Part shown: in pieces, positions 1 through 5,707 of the stretch
How positions within the stretch are numbered: the stretch's first letter is position 1
Layout of the letters: each line of letters opens with the position of its first letter
Assembly (NCBI GenBank): GCA_001304035.1
Contig: LJUD01000124.1
Coordinates: forward strand, 1 to 7,986
Direction of reading: 5' to 3'
DNA length: 7,986 nucleotides
DNA from: a bacterium SM23_31
GTDB taxonomy: Bacteria; SM23-31
Notes under the pieces: model-generated
What the model was told of the DNA's origin: nothing
What the model saw: the letters and a program-made list of their open reading frames with translations, nothing else
Database searches by the model: none
Made by a program: the position numbers and the translations under genes

Positions 1-54
1 CTTGAAAATCAAGCAAAAATCACTACCATTAACCGAACCGGAGATAAATATTAA
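1..54 (+). CDS. Possible C-terminal tail of an upstream gene (partial)
   Basis: Frame 1 is open from the window edge for 17 codons and ends in TAA at 52-54, reading LENQAKITTINRTGDKY. Frame 2 is also open, to a TAA near 98, and frame 3 stops at once, so the case for coding is weak. Upstream heme genes such as hemA, hemC or hemD would be natural neighbours of hemB, but 17 residues are too few to recognise any of them. The stretch may equally be non-coding. Confidence 0.2.
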   Translation, partial: LENQAKITTINRTGDKY

Positions 55-156
55 CCATAACTTATTTCAAAGAACAATTTGTCCAACTTTATCGTAAACA
101 TTTCCAGGTTATATCCTGTAATATATAAACAATAATCTCTTTCAAAAATAAACAAC

Positions 157-190
157 CTAATAGCTAATAGCTAAAAGCTAAAAGCTAAAA
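157..190. repeat. Heptamer tandem repeat (T/A)AGCTAA
   Basis: Four full units with a 7-bp period, TAGCTAA, TAGCTAA, AAGCTAA, AAGCTAA, start at 161 and are flanked by partial units. It lies in the 184-bp spacer between the possible upstream gene end and hemB. The rest of that spacer (55-156) is AT-rich, and I see no convincing promoter in it. An inverted CAGG-N6-CCTG at 105-118 is the only other symmetry noticed. Similar AGCTAA runs are familiar from spacers of environmental genomes (recollection, not searched). Confidence 0.85.
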
Positions 191-194
191 ATTA

Positions 195-223
195 TTTCTC
201 AGCGCTCTTTGCGGTTAAAAATT
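195..223 (+). repeat. Dispersed CTCTGCG-type repeat, copy R1 (5' of hemB)
   Basis: The core is CTCAGCGCTCTTTGCGG followed by TTAAAA. It reads toward hemB and ends about 15 nt before the chosen start. A TTG inside it (209) opens the hemB frame upstream, but the repeat nature of this DNA argues that this extension is not translated. Confidence 0.75.
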
Positions 224-238
224 ATAACGAGGTTAATT

Positions 239-1207
239 ATGTTATTCCCCATAACACGTATGCGGCGGCTCCGGCGGAATGAAACACTCCGCCGGATGGT
301 GCGGGAGACACGCGTATCAATAGATGACCTTATTTATCCGCTGTTCGTCTGTCCGGGCACTAAAGTAAAAGAAGAAATCCCCTCTATGCCGGGACAGTAC
401 CGGTATTCTGTTGACATGCTTGTTGAAGAATGTAAAACGGTCGAACAGCTTGGTATACCGGCGGTTCTTTTATTCGGTATCCCGGAAAATAAAGACCAAC
501 TCGGAACCGAAGGCTGTGCTGAAAACGGCATAATTCAACAGACGCTGCAGGCAATTAAAAAAGAGTGCCGGTCGCTGATACTTATTACGGATGTATGTAT
601 GTGTGAGTATACCGTCCATGGGCACTGCGGAGTGGTTGTGGATGGTGAGGTTGACAACGACCGCACGCTCGAGTACCTTGGCAGGATGGCGCTCAGCCAT
701 GTAATAGCCGGAGCGGATATGGTTGCCCCCTCGGATATGATGGATGGACGAGTCGGCTATATCAGGGACGTTCTGGATGCTGATGGGTACAATAACATTC
801 CGATTATGGCATATTCTGCAAAATTTGCATCGGGATTTTTCGATCCGTTCAGGGATGCAGTGTATTGCGCCCCACAGTTCGGCGACCGGAAATCTTACCA
901 GATGGACACGCCGAACATCGAGGAAGCCCTCAGAGAGATTGCACTCGATATCGAGGAAGGCGCAGACATTGTTATAGTCAAACCCGCATTACCCAATCTC
1001 GACGTTATAAGCCGTGCGAAGCAGGAATTTTCCATTCCCGTCGCTGCTTATAATGTCAGCGGAGAATATGCAATGGTTAAGGCAGCCGCAGCAAACGGGT
1101 GGCTTGATGAAACCAGTATAATAATGGAATCGGTAACCTCGATCAAACGCGCCGGCGCCGACATGATTTTGACCTACTTTGCGAAGGATATAGCAAGAAA
1201 ATTGTAA
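239..1207 (+). CDS. hemB: Delta-aminolevulinic acid dehydratase (porphobilinogen synthase)
   Basis: HemB condenses two 5-aminolevulinate molecules into porphobilinogen, the first common step of heme and other tetrapyrrole synthesis, in the cytoplasm. The 322-residue product has the usual family length. Visible active-site elements are the zinc-site cysteines C120, C122 and C130 in DVCMCEYTVHGHCGV, the two Schiff-base lysines K195 (AYSAKFAS) and K248 (VIVKPALP), and the C-terminal AGADMILTYFAKD block. The three cysteines mark it as zinc-dependent, not magnesium-only. The ATG at 239 is preferred over an in-frame TTG at 209: GAGG at 229-232 gives 6-nt spacing, and family homology begins near ITRMRRLRRNETLRR. 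One oddity is N253 in VKPALPNLD, where family members usually have Tyr. It is followed 80 bp later by hemL, so co-transcription is likely. Confidence 0.97.
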   Translation: MLFPITRMRRLRRNETLRRMVRETRVSIDDLIYPLFVCPGTKVKEEIPSMPGQYRYSVDMLVEECKTVEQLGIPAVLLFGIPENKDQLGTEGCAENGIIQQTLQAIKKECRSLILITDVCMCEYTVHGHCGVVVDGEVDNDRTLEYLGRMALSHVIAGADMVAPSDMMDGRVGYIRDVLDADGYNNIPIMAYSAKFASGFFDPFRDAVYCAPQFGDRKSYQMDTPNIEEALREIALDIEEGADIVIVKPALPNLDVISRAKQEFSIPVAAYNVSGEYAMVKAAAANGWLDETSIIMESVTSIKRAGADMILTYFAKDIARKL

Positions 1208-1213
1208 AATTTG

Positions 1214-1230
1214 AACCGCAGAGACAGCAA
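1214..1230 (-). repeat. Dispersed CTCTGCG-type repeat, copy R2 (3' of hemB)
   Basis: AACCGCAGAGACAGCAA lies just after the hemB stop. Its reverse complement, TTGCTGTCTCTGCGGTT, matches the R1 core. It therefore reads back toward the hemB 3' end and could pair with R1 in a hemB mRNA. Confidence 0.65.
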
Positions 1231-1287
1231 TAGTTTATAAACAAAGTTTGAAAACCGTACAATAAAAAACATAAATAAGGACTGAAA

Positions 1288-2571
1288 ATGTACAAAAAAT
1301 CAGCACAATTATTTACCGAAGCTAAGAAATACATGCCCGGCGGGGTAAATTCTCCCGTTCGGGCATTTAAATCCGTCAATATGGAGCCGCTGTTTATTAA
1401 ACGAGCGCTCGGTTCAAAGATTTACGATGCGGACGGCAGTGAATACATCGATTACGTTGCGTCATGGGGTCCCCTGATTCTCGGACATGCGCATCCGGAG
1501 GTTGTAAAGGCGGTTACTGAAGCGGCAAAAAACGGTACAAGCTACGGCGCTTCGACAGAAATCGAAATCGAACTTGCAAAGCTCATCACGGAGATTTATC
1601 CCTCGATAGACAAGGTGCGTATGGTCAACTCCGGCACAGAAGCTGCTATGAGCGCCGTCAGAATTGCGCGGGGCTTTACCGGGCGGGACAAAATTATTAA
1701 GTTTGACGGGTGTTACCACGGGCACAGCGACAGTTTTCTGATAAAAGCCGGCTCTGGGGCGCTCACACTCGGCATTCCCGGCAATCCCGGTGTTACAAAA
1801 GGGACGGCATCGGACACGCTAATCGCCGGATACAACACCCTTGAATCCGTGCAGGAAATTATTGAAGCCAATCCCGGGCAGATTGCCGCGATCATCGTGG
1901 AGCCTGTTGCCGGAAATGCCGGCGTCATTCCCCCTGCTGAGGATTTTCTTGAAGGGCTTCGAAAACTCGCCGCTGATAACGGCATCATTTTGATTTTTGA
2001 TGAAGTAATCACCGGCTTTCGTGTGGCGCTCGGCGGTGCACAGGAACTGTACGGCGTGAAGCCGGATATGACCTGCCTCGGTAAGATAATCGGCGGAGGT
2101 CTGCCGGTCGGCGCTTACGGCGGGCGGGCGGATATTATGGATATGGTCGCGCCGGATGGACCTGTCTACCAGGCGGGGACGCTTGCCGGCAATCCCCTGG
2201 CAATGGCTGCAGGGCTTGCTGCGGTAAATATTCTAAAAGAAGAAAATCCCTACCCGCAGCTCGATAAAATGGCTTCTCTGCTTGCAGACGGGATAAGAGA
2301 ATGCTCGGTGAAACATGGAATTCCAATCCAACAGAACCGCGTCGGCTCGATGATGTGCCGGTTTTTCACTGACAAACCCGTTACCGGCCTCGATTCGGCA
2401 ATGACAAGCGACACGGAATTGTTTGCGGAGTATTTTAAGGCAATGCTCAGTGAAGGTATATACATGGCGCCCTCACAGTTCGAGGCGGGATTCGTCTCAA
2501 CTGCACATACGGCGGAAGACATCGAAAAGACTATCGAGGCGCATGATAATGCACTGAAAAAGATTGGATAG
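1288..2571 (+). CDS. hemL: Glutamate-1-semialdehyde 2,1-aminomutase
   Basis: HemL is a PLP-dependent class III aminotransferase-fold enzyme that turns glutamate-1-semialdehyde into 5-aminolevulinate, the HemB substrate. The organism therefore uses the C5 (glutamyl-tRNA) route, and a hemA should exist elsewhere. The 427-residue length is standard. Key features are the N-terminal PGGVNSPVRAF signature, MVNSGTEAAMSAVRIAR around 112-128 for PLP phosphate contacts, IFDEV with D238 (pyridine nitrogen), CLGKIIGGGLPVGAYGG with the PLP lysine K266, and GTLAGNPLAM at 297-306. The start is well set: AAGGA at 1277-1281 lies 6 nt before the ATG, and the N-terminus matches the family. Hallmark residues and length separate it from other class III aminotransferases. 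No clear terminator follows. Confidence 0.97.
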   Translation: MYKKSAQLFTEAKKYMPGGVNSPVRAFKSVNMEPLFIKRALGSKIYDADGSEYIDYVASWGPLILGHAHPEVVKAVTEAAKNGTSYGASTEIEIELAKLITEIYPSIDKVRMVNSGTEAAMSAVRIARGFTGRDKIIKFDGCYHGHSDSFLIKAGSGALTLGIPGNPGVTKGTASDTLIAGYNTLESVQEIIEANPGQIAAIIVEPVAGNAGVIPPAEDFLEGLRKLAADNGIILIFDEVITGFRVALGGAQELYGVKPDMTCLGKIIGGGLPVGAYGGRADIMDMVAPDGPVYQAGTLAGNPLAMAAGLAAVNILKEENPYPQLDKMASLLADGIRECSVKHGIPIQQNRVGSMMCRFFTDKPVTGLDSAMTSDTELFAEYFKAMLSEGIYMAPSQFEAGFVSTAHTAEDIEKTIEAHDNALKKIG

Positions 2572-2798
2572 GCAGCCCCCGCGGCAAGTTTTCAGTTTTC
2601 GGTCATCGGTTTGCAGTATTTTAGTCTATGCACCTGGTTTATACAATTATATTCAATAATATAAAAAACTTCCCGCAAAACACAGCACGTCTCAAAAGCA
2701 TCACTTGCCGGTTTTTCTCAACGGCATTTAAATTCAGCATCCGGCAGAGTAATATCAGCCAAAAAAAGCTAGTATAACCGTTTAAAAATCCCAAAAGC
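2572..2798. other. Non-coding spacer after hemL with GTTTTCA repeat
   Basis: No credible gene is visible. At 2586-2617 there is a degenerate GTTTTCA-type run (GTTTTCAGTTTTCGG and onwards). An inverted GCCGG (2707-2711) / CCGGC (2741-2745) pair is too far apart to be a clear terminator. The remainder is AT-rich and featureless. It forms the first half of a 533-bp gap; the second half holds the regulatory sites listed next. Confidence 0.6.
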
Positions 2799-2834
2799 GT
2801 ACCATATTGGTACATATTTTCCATATTGATACAT
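2799..2834 (+). promoter_or_regulatory. Paired operator-like sites, candidate enhancer for the sigma-54 promoter
   Basis: Two near-identical 14-mers, CCATATTGGTACAT (2802-2815) and CCATATTGATACAT (2821-2834), are 19 bp apart, close to two helical turns. The first lies in a dyad, GTACCA-TAT-TGGTAC (2799-2813). The pair sits about 90-125 bp upstream of the -24 element, in the usual range for an enhancer-binding activator of sigma-54. The repeats and dyad are seen directly; the activator role is inferred from position. Confidence 0.5.
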
Positions 2835-2882
2835 TATTGAAGTAACGGTTAACAAACATTAATAAAGGCAAATGTCTAATAA

Positions 2883-2895
2883 TATCAATAACATA
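2883..2895 (+). promoter_or_regulatory. Possible IHF-like bending site
   Basis: TATCAATAACATA matches the IHF consensus WATCAANNNNTTR at all but one defined position. It lies between the paired sites and the sigma-54 promoter, where IHF normally assists looping. In such AT-rich DNA a one-mismatch hit can arise by chance. Confidence 0.2.
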
Positions 2896-2923
2896 CAAAC
2901 ATATATACGCTATTTTGATTGTT

Positions 2924-2939
2924 TGGCATGATATTTGCA
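2924..2939 (+). promoter_or_regulatory. Sigma-54 (RpoN) -24/-12 promoter
   Basis: TGGCATG-ATAT-TTGCA fits the sigma-54 consensus TGGCACG-N4-TTGCW with one mismatch. The invariant GG is at 2925-2926 and GC at 2937-2938, with correct spacing. Transcription would start near 2950, giving a leader of roughly 155 nt before the ATG at 3105. The strong match, the paired upstream sites and the downstream ORF with a ribosome site and terminator support each other. Confidence 0.75.
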
Positions 2940-3104
2940 CATATATTATGTGAATACTAAAGGATGATTACAATCATTTTCGAGGTTATTGGATAGTTAA
3001 ATAACGGTAAAAAAGCCTTCTGATTTTTAGAATAGGCGAATAACTTCAGTATCGTAATATATATTTTAAAGTAAATTTCGATAACTTTTTACAGTGAGGA
3101 TATT

Positions 3105-3338
3105 ATGAAAGGCCATGCGGAAAGCACCATAAGCGTGCCCATGCCTTTGGGCAAAGCAGATAGATTCATACCTAAAATTAGATTGATAAGACACGCATTT
3201 CCACGCAGAAAAATCGATAAAACTCTTACTCAGGCATTTAAAAATACGGGTATAATCACGGAAAAATTTGCCTCTGTAAGATTGAATAATTGGGTAGAAA
3301 GTAATATGGTCCGTGTTGAAAGAGATATGGCGGGATAA
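3105..3338 (+). CDS. Small basic protein of unknown function (77 aa)
   Basis: I do not recognise this protein. The ORF begins with ATG preceded by GAGGA at 3096-3100 (4-nt spacing). It has its own sigma-54 promoter upstream and a strong terminator downstream, so it reads as a single-gene, activator-controlled unit. The product looks soluble, with no signal peptide, membrane segment or cysteine. It is rich in Lys and Arg, with a cluster around 18-39 (KADRFIPKIRLIRHAFPRRK), and carries a single Trp near residue 63. The basic patch could bind nucleic acid, lipid or an acidic partner, but nothing visible settles this. Six of its eight Arg codons are AGA, against two of 21 in hemB, which suggests a different history or expression level. 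A non-coding transcript is the main alternative. Confidence 0.6.
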   Translation: MKGHAESTISVPMPLGKADRFIPKIRLIRHAFPRRKIDKTLTQAFKNTGIITEKFASVRLNNWVESNMVRVERDMAG

Positions 3339-3475
3339 CGGTTGGTGGACAAAAAATAAAGGGCGAGATTAAATACACTTATTAAAAAATCCTATCGAAA
3401 TATGGGAGATATGGCTAAGGGGATATCTTGATACAAGTCTAAAGATCAGACTCTGTCTGAAAAACAGTGTATTAT
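3339..3475 (+). ncRNA. Structured 3' region of the small-gene transcript
   Basis: Between the 77-codon ORF and its terminator are two small hairpins: AGATAT (3407-3412) with ATATCT (3423-3428), loop GGCTAAGGGG, and TCAGAC (3446-3451) with GTCTGA (3455-3460), loop TCT. With the terminator this makes three stem-loops in series, as in some 3'-UTR-derived small RNAs. No known riboswitch family was recognised. A short ATG ORF at 3402 ends after nine codons and is probably not a gene. Confidence 0.25.
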
Positions 3476-3477
3476 TT

Positions 3478-3513
3478 AAAAATACCTCTCGCACAACGCG
3501 CAGAGGTATTTTT
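3478..3513. terminator. Strong bidirectional intrinsic terminator
   Basis: AAAAATACCTCT (3478-3489) pairs perfectly with AGAGGTATTTTT (3502-3513), 12 bp. An inner CGC/GCG pairing follows across a one-base bulge, with loop ACAAC. T-rich sequence follows on both strands. It closes the small-gene unit on + and lies 15 bp after the stop of the convergent oxidoreductase gene on -, so it can serve both. Confidence 0.9.
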
Positions 3514-3528
3514 GTTTGGGGACTTTTT

Positions 3529-4557
3529 TCAATTCTTCATTGTCTTTTCCACAACCTCCAGCGCGACCTCCAGCGCTTTTCGTGCTTCTTCGCCGGTTAC
3601 GGGCGGATCGGTATCGGTCGTTATTGAGTGCAGGAATGAGCGGAGTTCCAATTCGAGAGCGTCTTTGCCGTCGTTGGGAATTTTTTTATAGCCGACGCTT
3701 TTGGTTATGTCCCCGTAATTCAAGTTCATCACGGGTATTATGCCGTCCAGCAGGGAAACAGATTCGCTGCTGCCCGAATCGCTGATGCTGTAAATTTCCG
3801 TCTCTCCGGTAACAAAATCCATCGAAATGTAGCTGTCCTTTTGAAAGAGGCGCATTTTCCGCATTTTTTTCTGTGAAATCCGGCTTGCGGTTATGTTTGC
3901 AACCGCACCGTTTGCAAAGCTAAGGCGTGCATTAACAATATCGGGCATGTCTGAAATGACACCGACGCCGCTGGCATCGATGTGCATGATCGGCGAACCT
4001 ATAAGCTGGAGAATCAAGTCAATGTCGTGAATCATTAAATCGTGAATAACCGAAACATCGAGCCCCCGCGGATCAAAGGACGCAAGACGGTGGGATTCGA
4101 TGAATTTGGGATTGATTTCTTTATTCGGGTAACCCGTCCCGCTCAGCGGGGGTGCTCCTGCGAATAGGCTGCGAAAAGCGGCATTAAAACGCTCGATATG
4201 ACCCACCTGCAGCTTGATATTGTTTTTTCGAGCGGCATCTATAATCCTGTCGGCATCGGCAAGATTTGGTGCAATAGGTTTCTCTATAAAAATATGCACA
4301 CCTTTTTCTGCGGCGGCGGTTGCTGCTGATGCGTGGCTTGATGTGGGAACAACGATGCTTACCGCTTGAACATTTTCAAGCAGCGATTCAAGCGAATCAA
4401 ACGCTCTTACGCTGTATTTTTTCCGGATGGCGTTGCGAACCCGGTCGTCTATGTCCCAGAAACCCGCGAGTTCCGCCTCCGGTATATCGAGATACTTCCT
4501 CAGATGAGCTTCACCAAGATGCCCAACACCGACTATGCCGACAGATAGTGAATTCAT
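3529..4557 (-). CDS. Gfo/Idh/MocA family NAD(P)-dependent sugar oxidoreductase
   Basis: The 342-residue protein has an N-terminal Rossmann fold with GVGHLG (residues 10-15), an acidic residue after strand two in GFWDIDD, the family EKP motif at 92-94 (K93 in the catalytic site), QVGHIERFN at 117-125, and HDLMIHDIDL at 172-181, where the family's catalytic His/Asp lie. The block from QVGHIERF to DLMIHDID resembles the subgroup that often sits with lpx genes, and the UDP-GlcNAc 3-dehydrogenase GnnA is one possible activity. No lipid A gene is in this window, so the substrate stays open. The ATG at 4557 is chosen over an in-frame GTG at 4590 because that GTG lies in an intergenic repeat and the Rossmann strand begins just after the ATG. 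No clear Shine-Dalgarno is visible. It is a single gene ending at the shared terminator. Confidence 0.9.
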   Translation of the reverse strand: MNSLSVGIVGVGHLGEAHLRKYLDIPEAELAGFWDIDDRVRNAIRKKYSVRAFDSLESLLENVQAVSIVVPTSSHASAATAAAEKGVHIFIEKPIAPNLADADRIIDAARKNNIKLQVGHIERFNAAFRSLFAGAPPLSGTGYPNKEINPKFIESHRLASFDPRGLDVSVIHDLMIHDIDLILQLIGSPIMHIDASGVGVISDMPDIVNARLSFANGAVANITASRISQKKMRKMRLFQKDSYISMDFVTGETEIYSISDSGSSESVSLLDGIIPVMNLNYGDITKSVGYKKIPNDGKDALELELRSFLHSITTDTDPPVTGEEARKALEVALEVVEKTMKN

Positions 4558-4565
4558 AATACTAA

Positions 4566-4600
4566 TTTTACCGCTGAGACGCAGAGACACAAAGAAAATT
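4566..4600 (-). repeat. Dispersed CTCTGCG-type repeat, copy R3 (5' of the oxidoreductase)
   Basis: On the - strand it reads TCTCTGCGTCTCAGCGG followed by TAAAA, an 8-bp period. It ends about 12 nt before the ATG of the oxidoreductase. It contains the GTG that would otherwise extend that gene. Confidence 0.8.
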
Positions 4601-4682
4601 TTATGTTATTTACTTTTAGTTCACAGTTTTCAGCAGAATATGGTATATTTATTATTATGGAATTTTGATATATTTTCTCTGA

Positions 4683-4711
4683 TTTCCTGCGTCTTTGCTG
4701 TTAAAAATTTT
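4683..4711 (+). repeat. Dispersed CTCTGCG-type repeat, copy R4 (5' of yggS)
   Basis: CCTGCGTCTTTGCTGTTAAAA is a more diverged copy in + orientation toward yggS, inverted relative to R3 in the same divergent spacer. A weaker fragment, TTTTTGCTGTTAA, recurs at about 4804-4816. Between R3 and R4 the DNA is AT-rich, with a short CAGTTTTCAG piece near 4624. Confidence 0.6.
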
Positions 4712-4799
4712 CATATAAAAATACGACTGTTTTGCATAATAATCAAGCACATAAATATTTACCTGCGAAAATTAACTGCATCGATTCTTCCTTATTATA

Positions 4800-4828
4800 T
4801 TGATTTTTGCTGTTAATTGTTATATATT
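4800..4828 (+). promoter_or_regulatory. Candidate sigma-70-type promoter for yggS
   Basis: TTGATT (4800-4805) and TATATT (4823-4828) are separated by exactly 17 bp, resembling TTGACA-N17-TATAAT. The start site would be near 4835, giving a leader of about 19 nt. In such AT-rich sequence a chance match is possible. Confidence 0.45.
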
Positions 4829-4853
4829 TAATGTTTCTAAACAAAATATTCTA

Positions 4854-5543
4854 ATGAGCATAGCCGAAAATATAAAAACGGTAAAGAAACAAATAGCACA
4901 AGCTGCACAAAGGAATGGTCGTAAGGCTGAAGACATTACACTGATTGCTGTCACAAAAACGCATCCGGCGGCAGTTGTTGATGAGGCAATCCGGTGCGGC
5001 ATCACGGACATTGGTGAAAACCGGATTCAGGAAGCCGTTGAAAAATATGAAAACGTTAAAAAGCAAGCTGTCTGGCATCTGGTTGGGCATTTACAACGCA
5101 ATAAAGTCAAGACGGCTCTGCGTATCTTTGATATAATACATTCGATTGACAGTCTCAGGCTTGCCGTTGAAATTAATAAACGGGCAGCCGGTACGGTTGA
5201 TGTCTTTGTTGAAGTAAATATAGGTGAGGAGAAATCGAAATCGGGGATAATGCCCGGTGAGACGCTCTCATTTCTCAAAGAGCTGCGTGTATTTCCGAAT
5301 CTCCGGTGCAGAGGATTGATGACGATACCGCCTATGATTGATGATGCTGAAAAGCTAAGGCATTACTTCCGTGATGTTGCGGAAATTCAAGCCGGGGCAA
5401 ACCGTATGAATATTTTTGATTATCCCCTGACAGATCTTTCAATGGGAATGACCGACGATTATCAAATAGCTATTGAAGAGGGAGCGACCATGGTTCGTAT
5501 CGGCAGGGCTCTGTTTGGCGAACGAAGAAATATAAATCAATAA
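4854..5543 (+). CDS. yggS: YggS/PLPBP family pyridoxal phosphate homeostasis protein
   Basis: This is a cytosolic PLP-binding TIM-barrel protein without known catalytic activity, which buffers pyridoxal phosphate and affects amino-acid and B6 homeostasis. At 229 residues it matches the family (E. coli YggS 234). The PLP lysine is K35 in LIAVTKTHP. Other family blocks are IGENRIQEA, WHLVGHLQRNK, the EVNIGEEKSKSG strand, RGLMTIPP, and the C-terminal phosphate-binding LSMGMTDDYQIAIEEGATMVRIGRALFG. The ATG at 4854 is preferred to an in-frame TTG at 4800, because the extra 18 residues look non-coding and overlap the promoter candidate. No Shine-Dalgarno is evident. It is the ylmE equivalent of the Gram-positive ylm-divIVA cluster, which fits the downstream divIVA. 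Confidence 0.95.
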   Translation: MSIAENIKTVKKQIAQAAQRNGRKAEDITLIAVTKTHPAAVVDEAIRCGITDIGENRIQEAVEKYENVKKQAVWHLVGHLQRNKVKTALRIFDIIHSIDSLRLAVEINKRAAGTVDVFVEVNIGEEKSKSGIMPGETLSFLKELRVFPNLRCRGLMTIPPMIDDAEKLRHYFRDVAEIQAGANRMNIFDYPLTDLSMGMTDDYQIAIEEGATMVRIGRALFGERRNINQ

Positions 5544-5545
5544 CT

Positions 5546-5568
5546 AATCGCAAAGAACGCAAAGAAAT
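5546..5568 (-). repeat. Dispersed CTTTGCG-type repeat, copy R5 (3' of yggS)
   Basis: Two near-identical units, CGCAAAGAA and CGCAAAGAA, form a 9-bp period just after the yggS stop. On the - strand it reads toward yggS. Its reverse complement agrees with R6 at 19 of 23 positions. Confidence 0.8.
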
Positions 5569-5612
5569 ATCACAGCAAATAATGCAAATTACAAAATTAA
5601 TCGGAGAGTTTC

Positions 5613-5644
5613 GTTACAAAATTTGGTATGTAACAATATTTTTT
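5613..5644 (+). terminator. Weak candidate terminator after yggS
   Basis: GTTACA (5613-5618) and TGTAAC (5629-5634) form a 6-bp stem with a 10-nt loop, followed by AATATTTTTT. The stem is short and AT-rich, so termination is likely partial at best. Confidence 0.3.
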
Positions 5645-5666
5645 ACTTTACATTGTTCTTTTTGAA

Positions 5667-5694
5667 ATTTCTCAGCGTTTTCTGCGATTTAAAA
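5667..5694 (+). repeat. Dispersed CTCTGCG-type repeat, copy R6 (5' of divIVA)
   Basis: CTCAGCGTTTTCTGCGATTT followed by AAAA reads toward the divIVA gene and ends about 13 nt before its ATG. It forms a 23-nt imperfect inverted pair with R5 across the yggS-divIVA spacer. Confidence 0.8.
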
Positions 5695-5707
5695 CTGCGA
5701 GTTTATC

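Noticed and set aside
157..190. CRISPR-like array
   Set aside because: Units are 7 bp with no spacers; it is a simple tandem repeat.
209..238. TTG-initiated extension of hemB
   Set aside because: The extra codons lie in a dispersed repeat; the ATG at 239 has a well-spaced GAGG and matches the family N-terminus.
2639..2824. Hydrophobic 61-codon ORF on the - strand in the hemL downstream spacer
   Set aside because: Its start lies in the paired operator-like sites, no Shine-Dalgarno precedes it, and composition explains the hydrophobic translation. It cannot be excluded outright.
2964..2996. Ten-codon leader peptide ORF in the sigma-54 transcript
   Set aside because: The purine run directly abuts the ATG, leaving no spacing for a ribosome site, and the peptide has no run of regulatory codons.
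4558..4590. GTG-initiated extension of the Gfo/Idh gene
   Set aside because: The GTG is within repeat R3, and the Rossmann strand begins immediately after the ATG at 4557.
4635..4650. ACCATATT match (- strand) to the enhancer-like sites
   Set aside because: Only an 8-bp AT-rich match without the second site or a -24/-12 promoter nearby; probably chance.
4800..4853. TTG-initiated extension of yggS
   Set aside because: The 18 extra residues do not resemble the family N-terminus, and the stretch overlaps a 17-bp-spaced promoter candidate.
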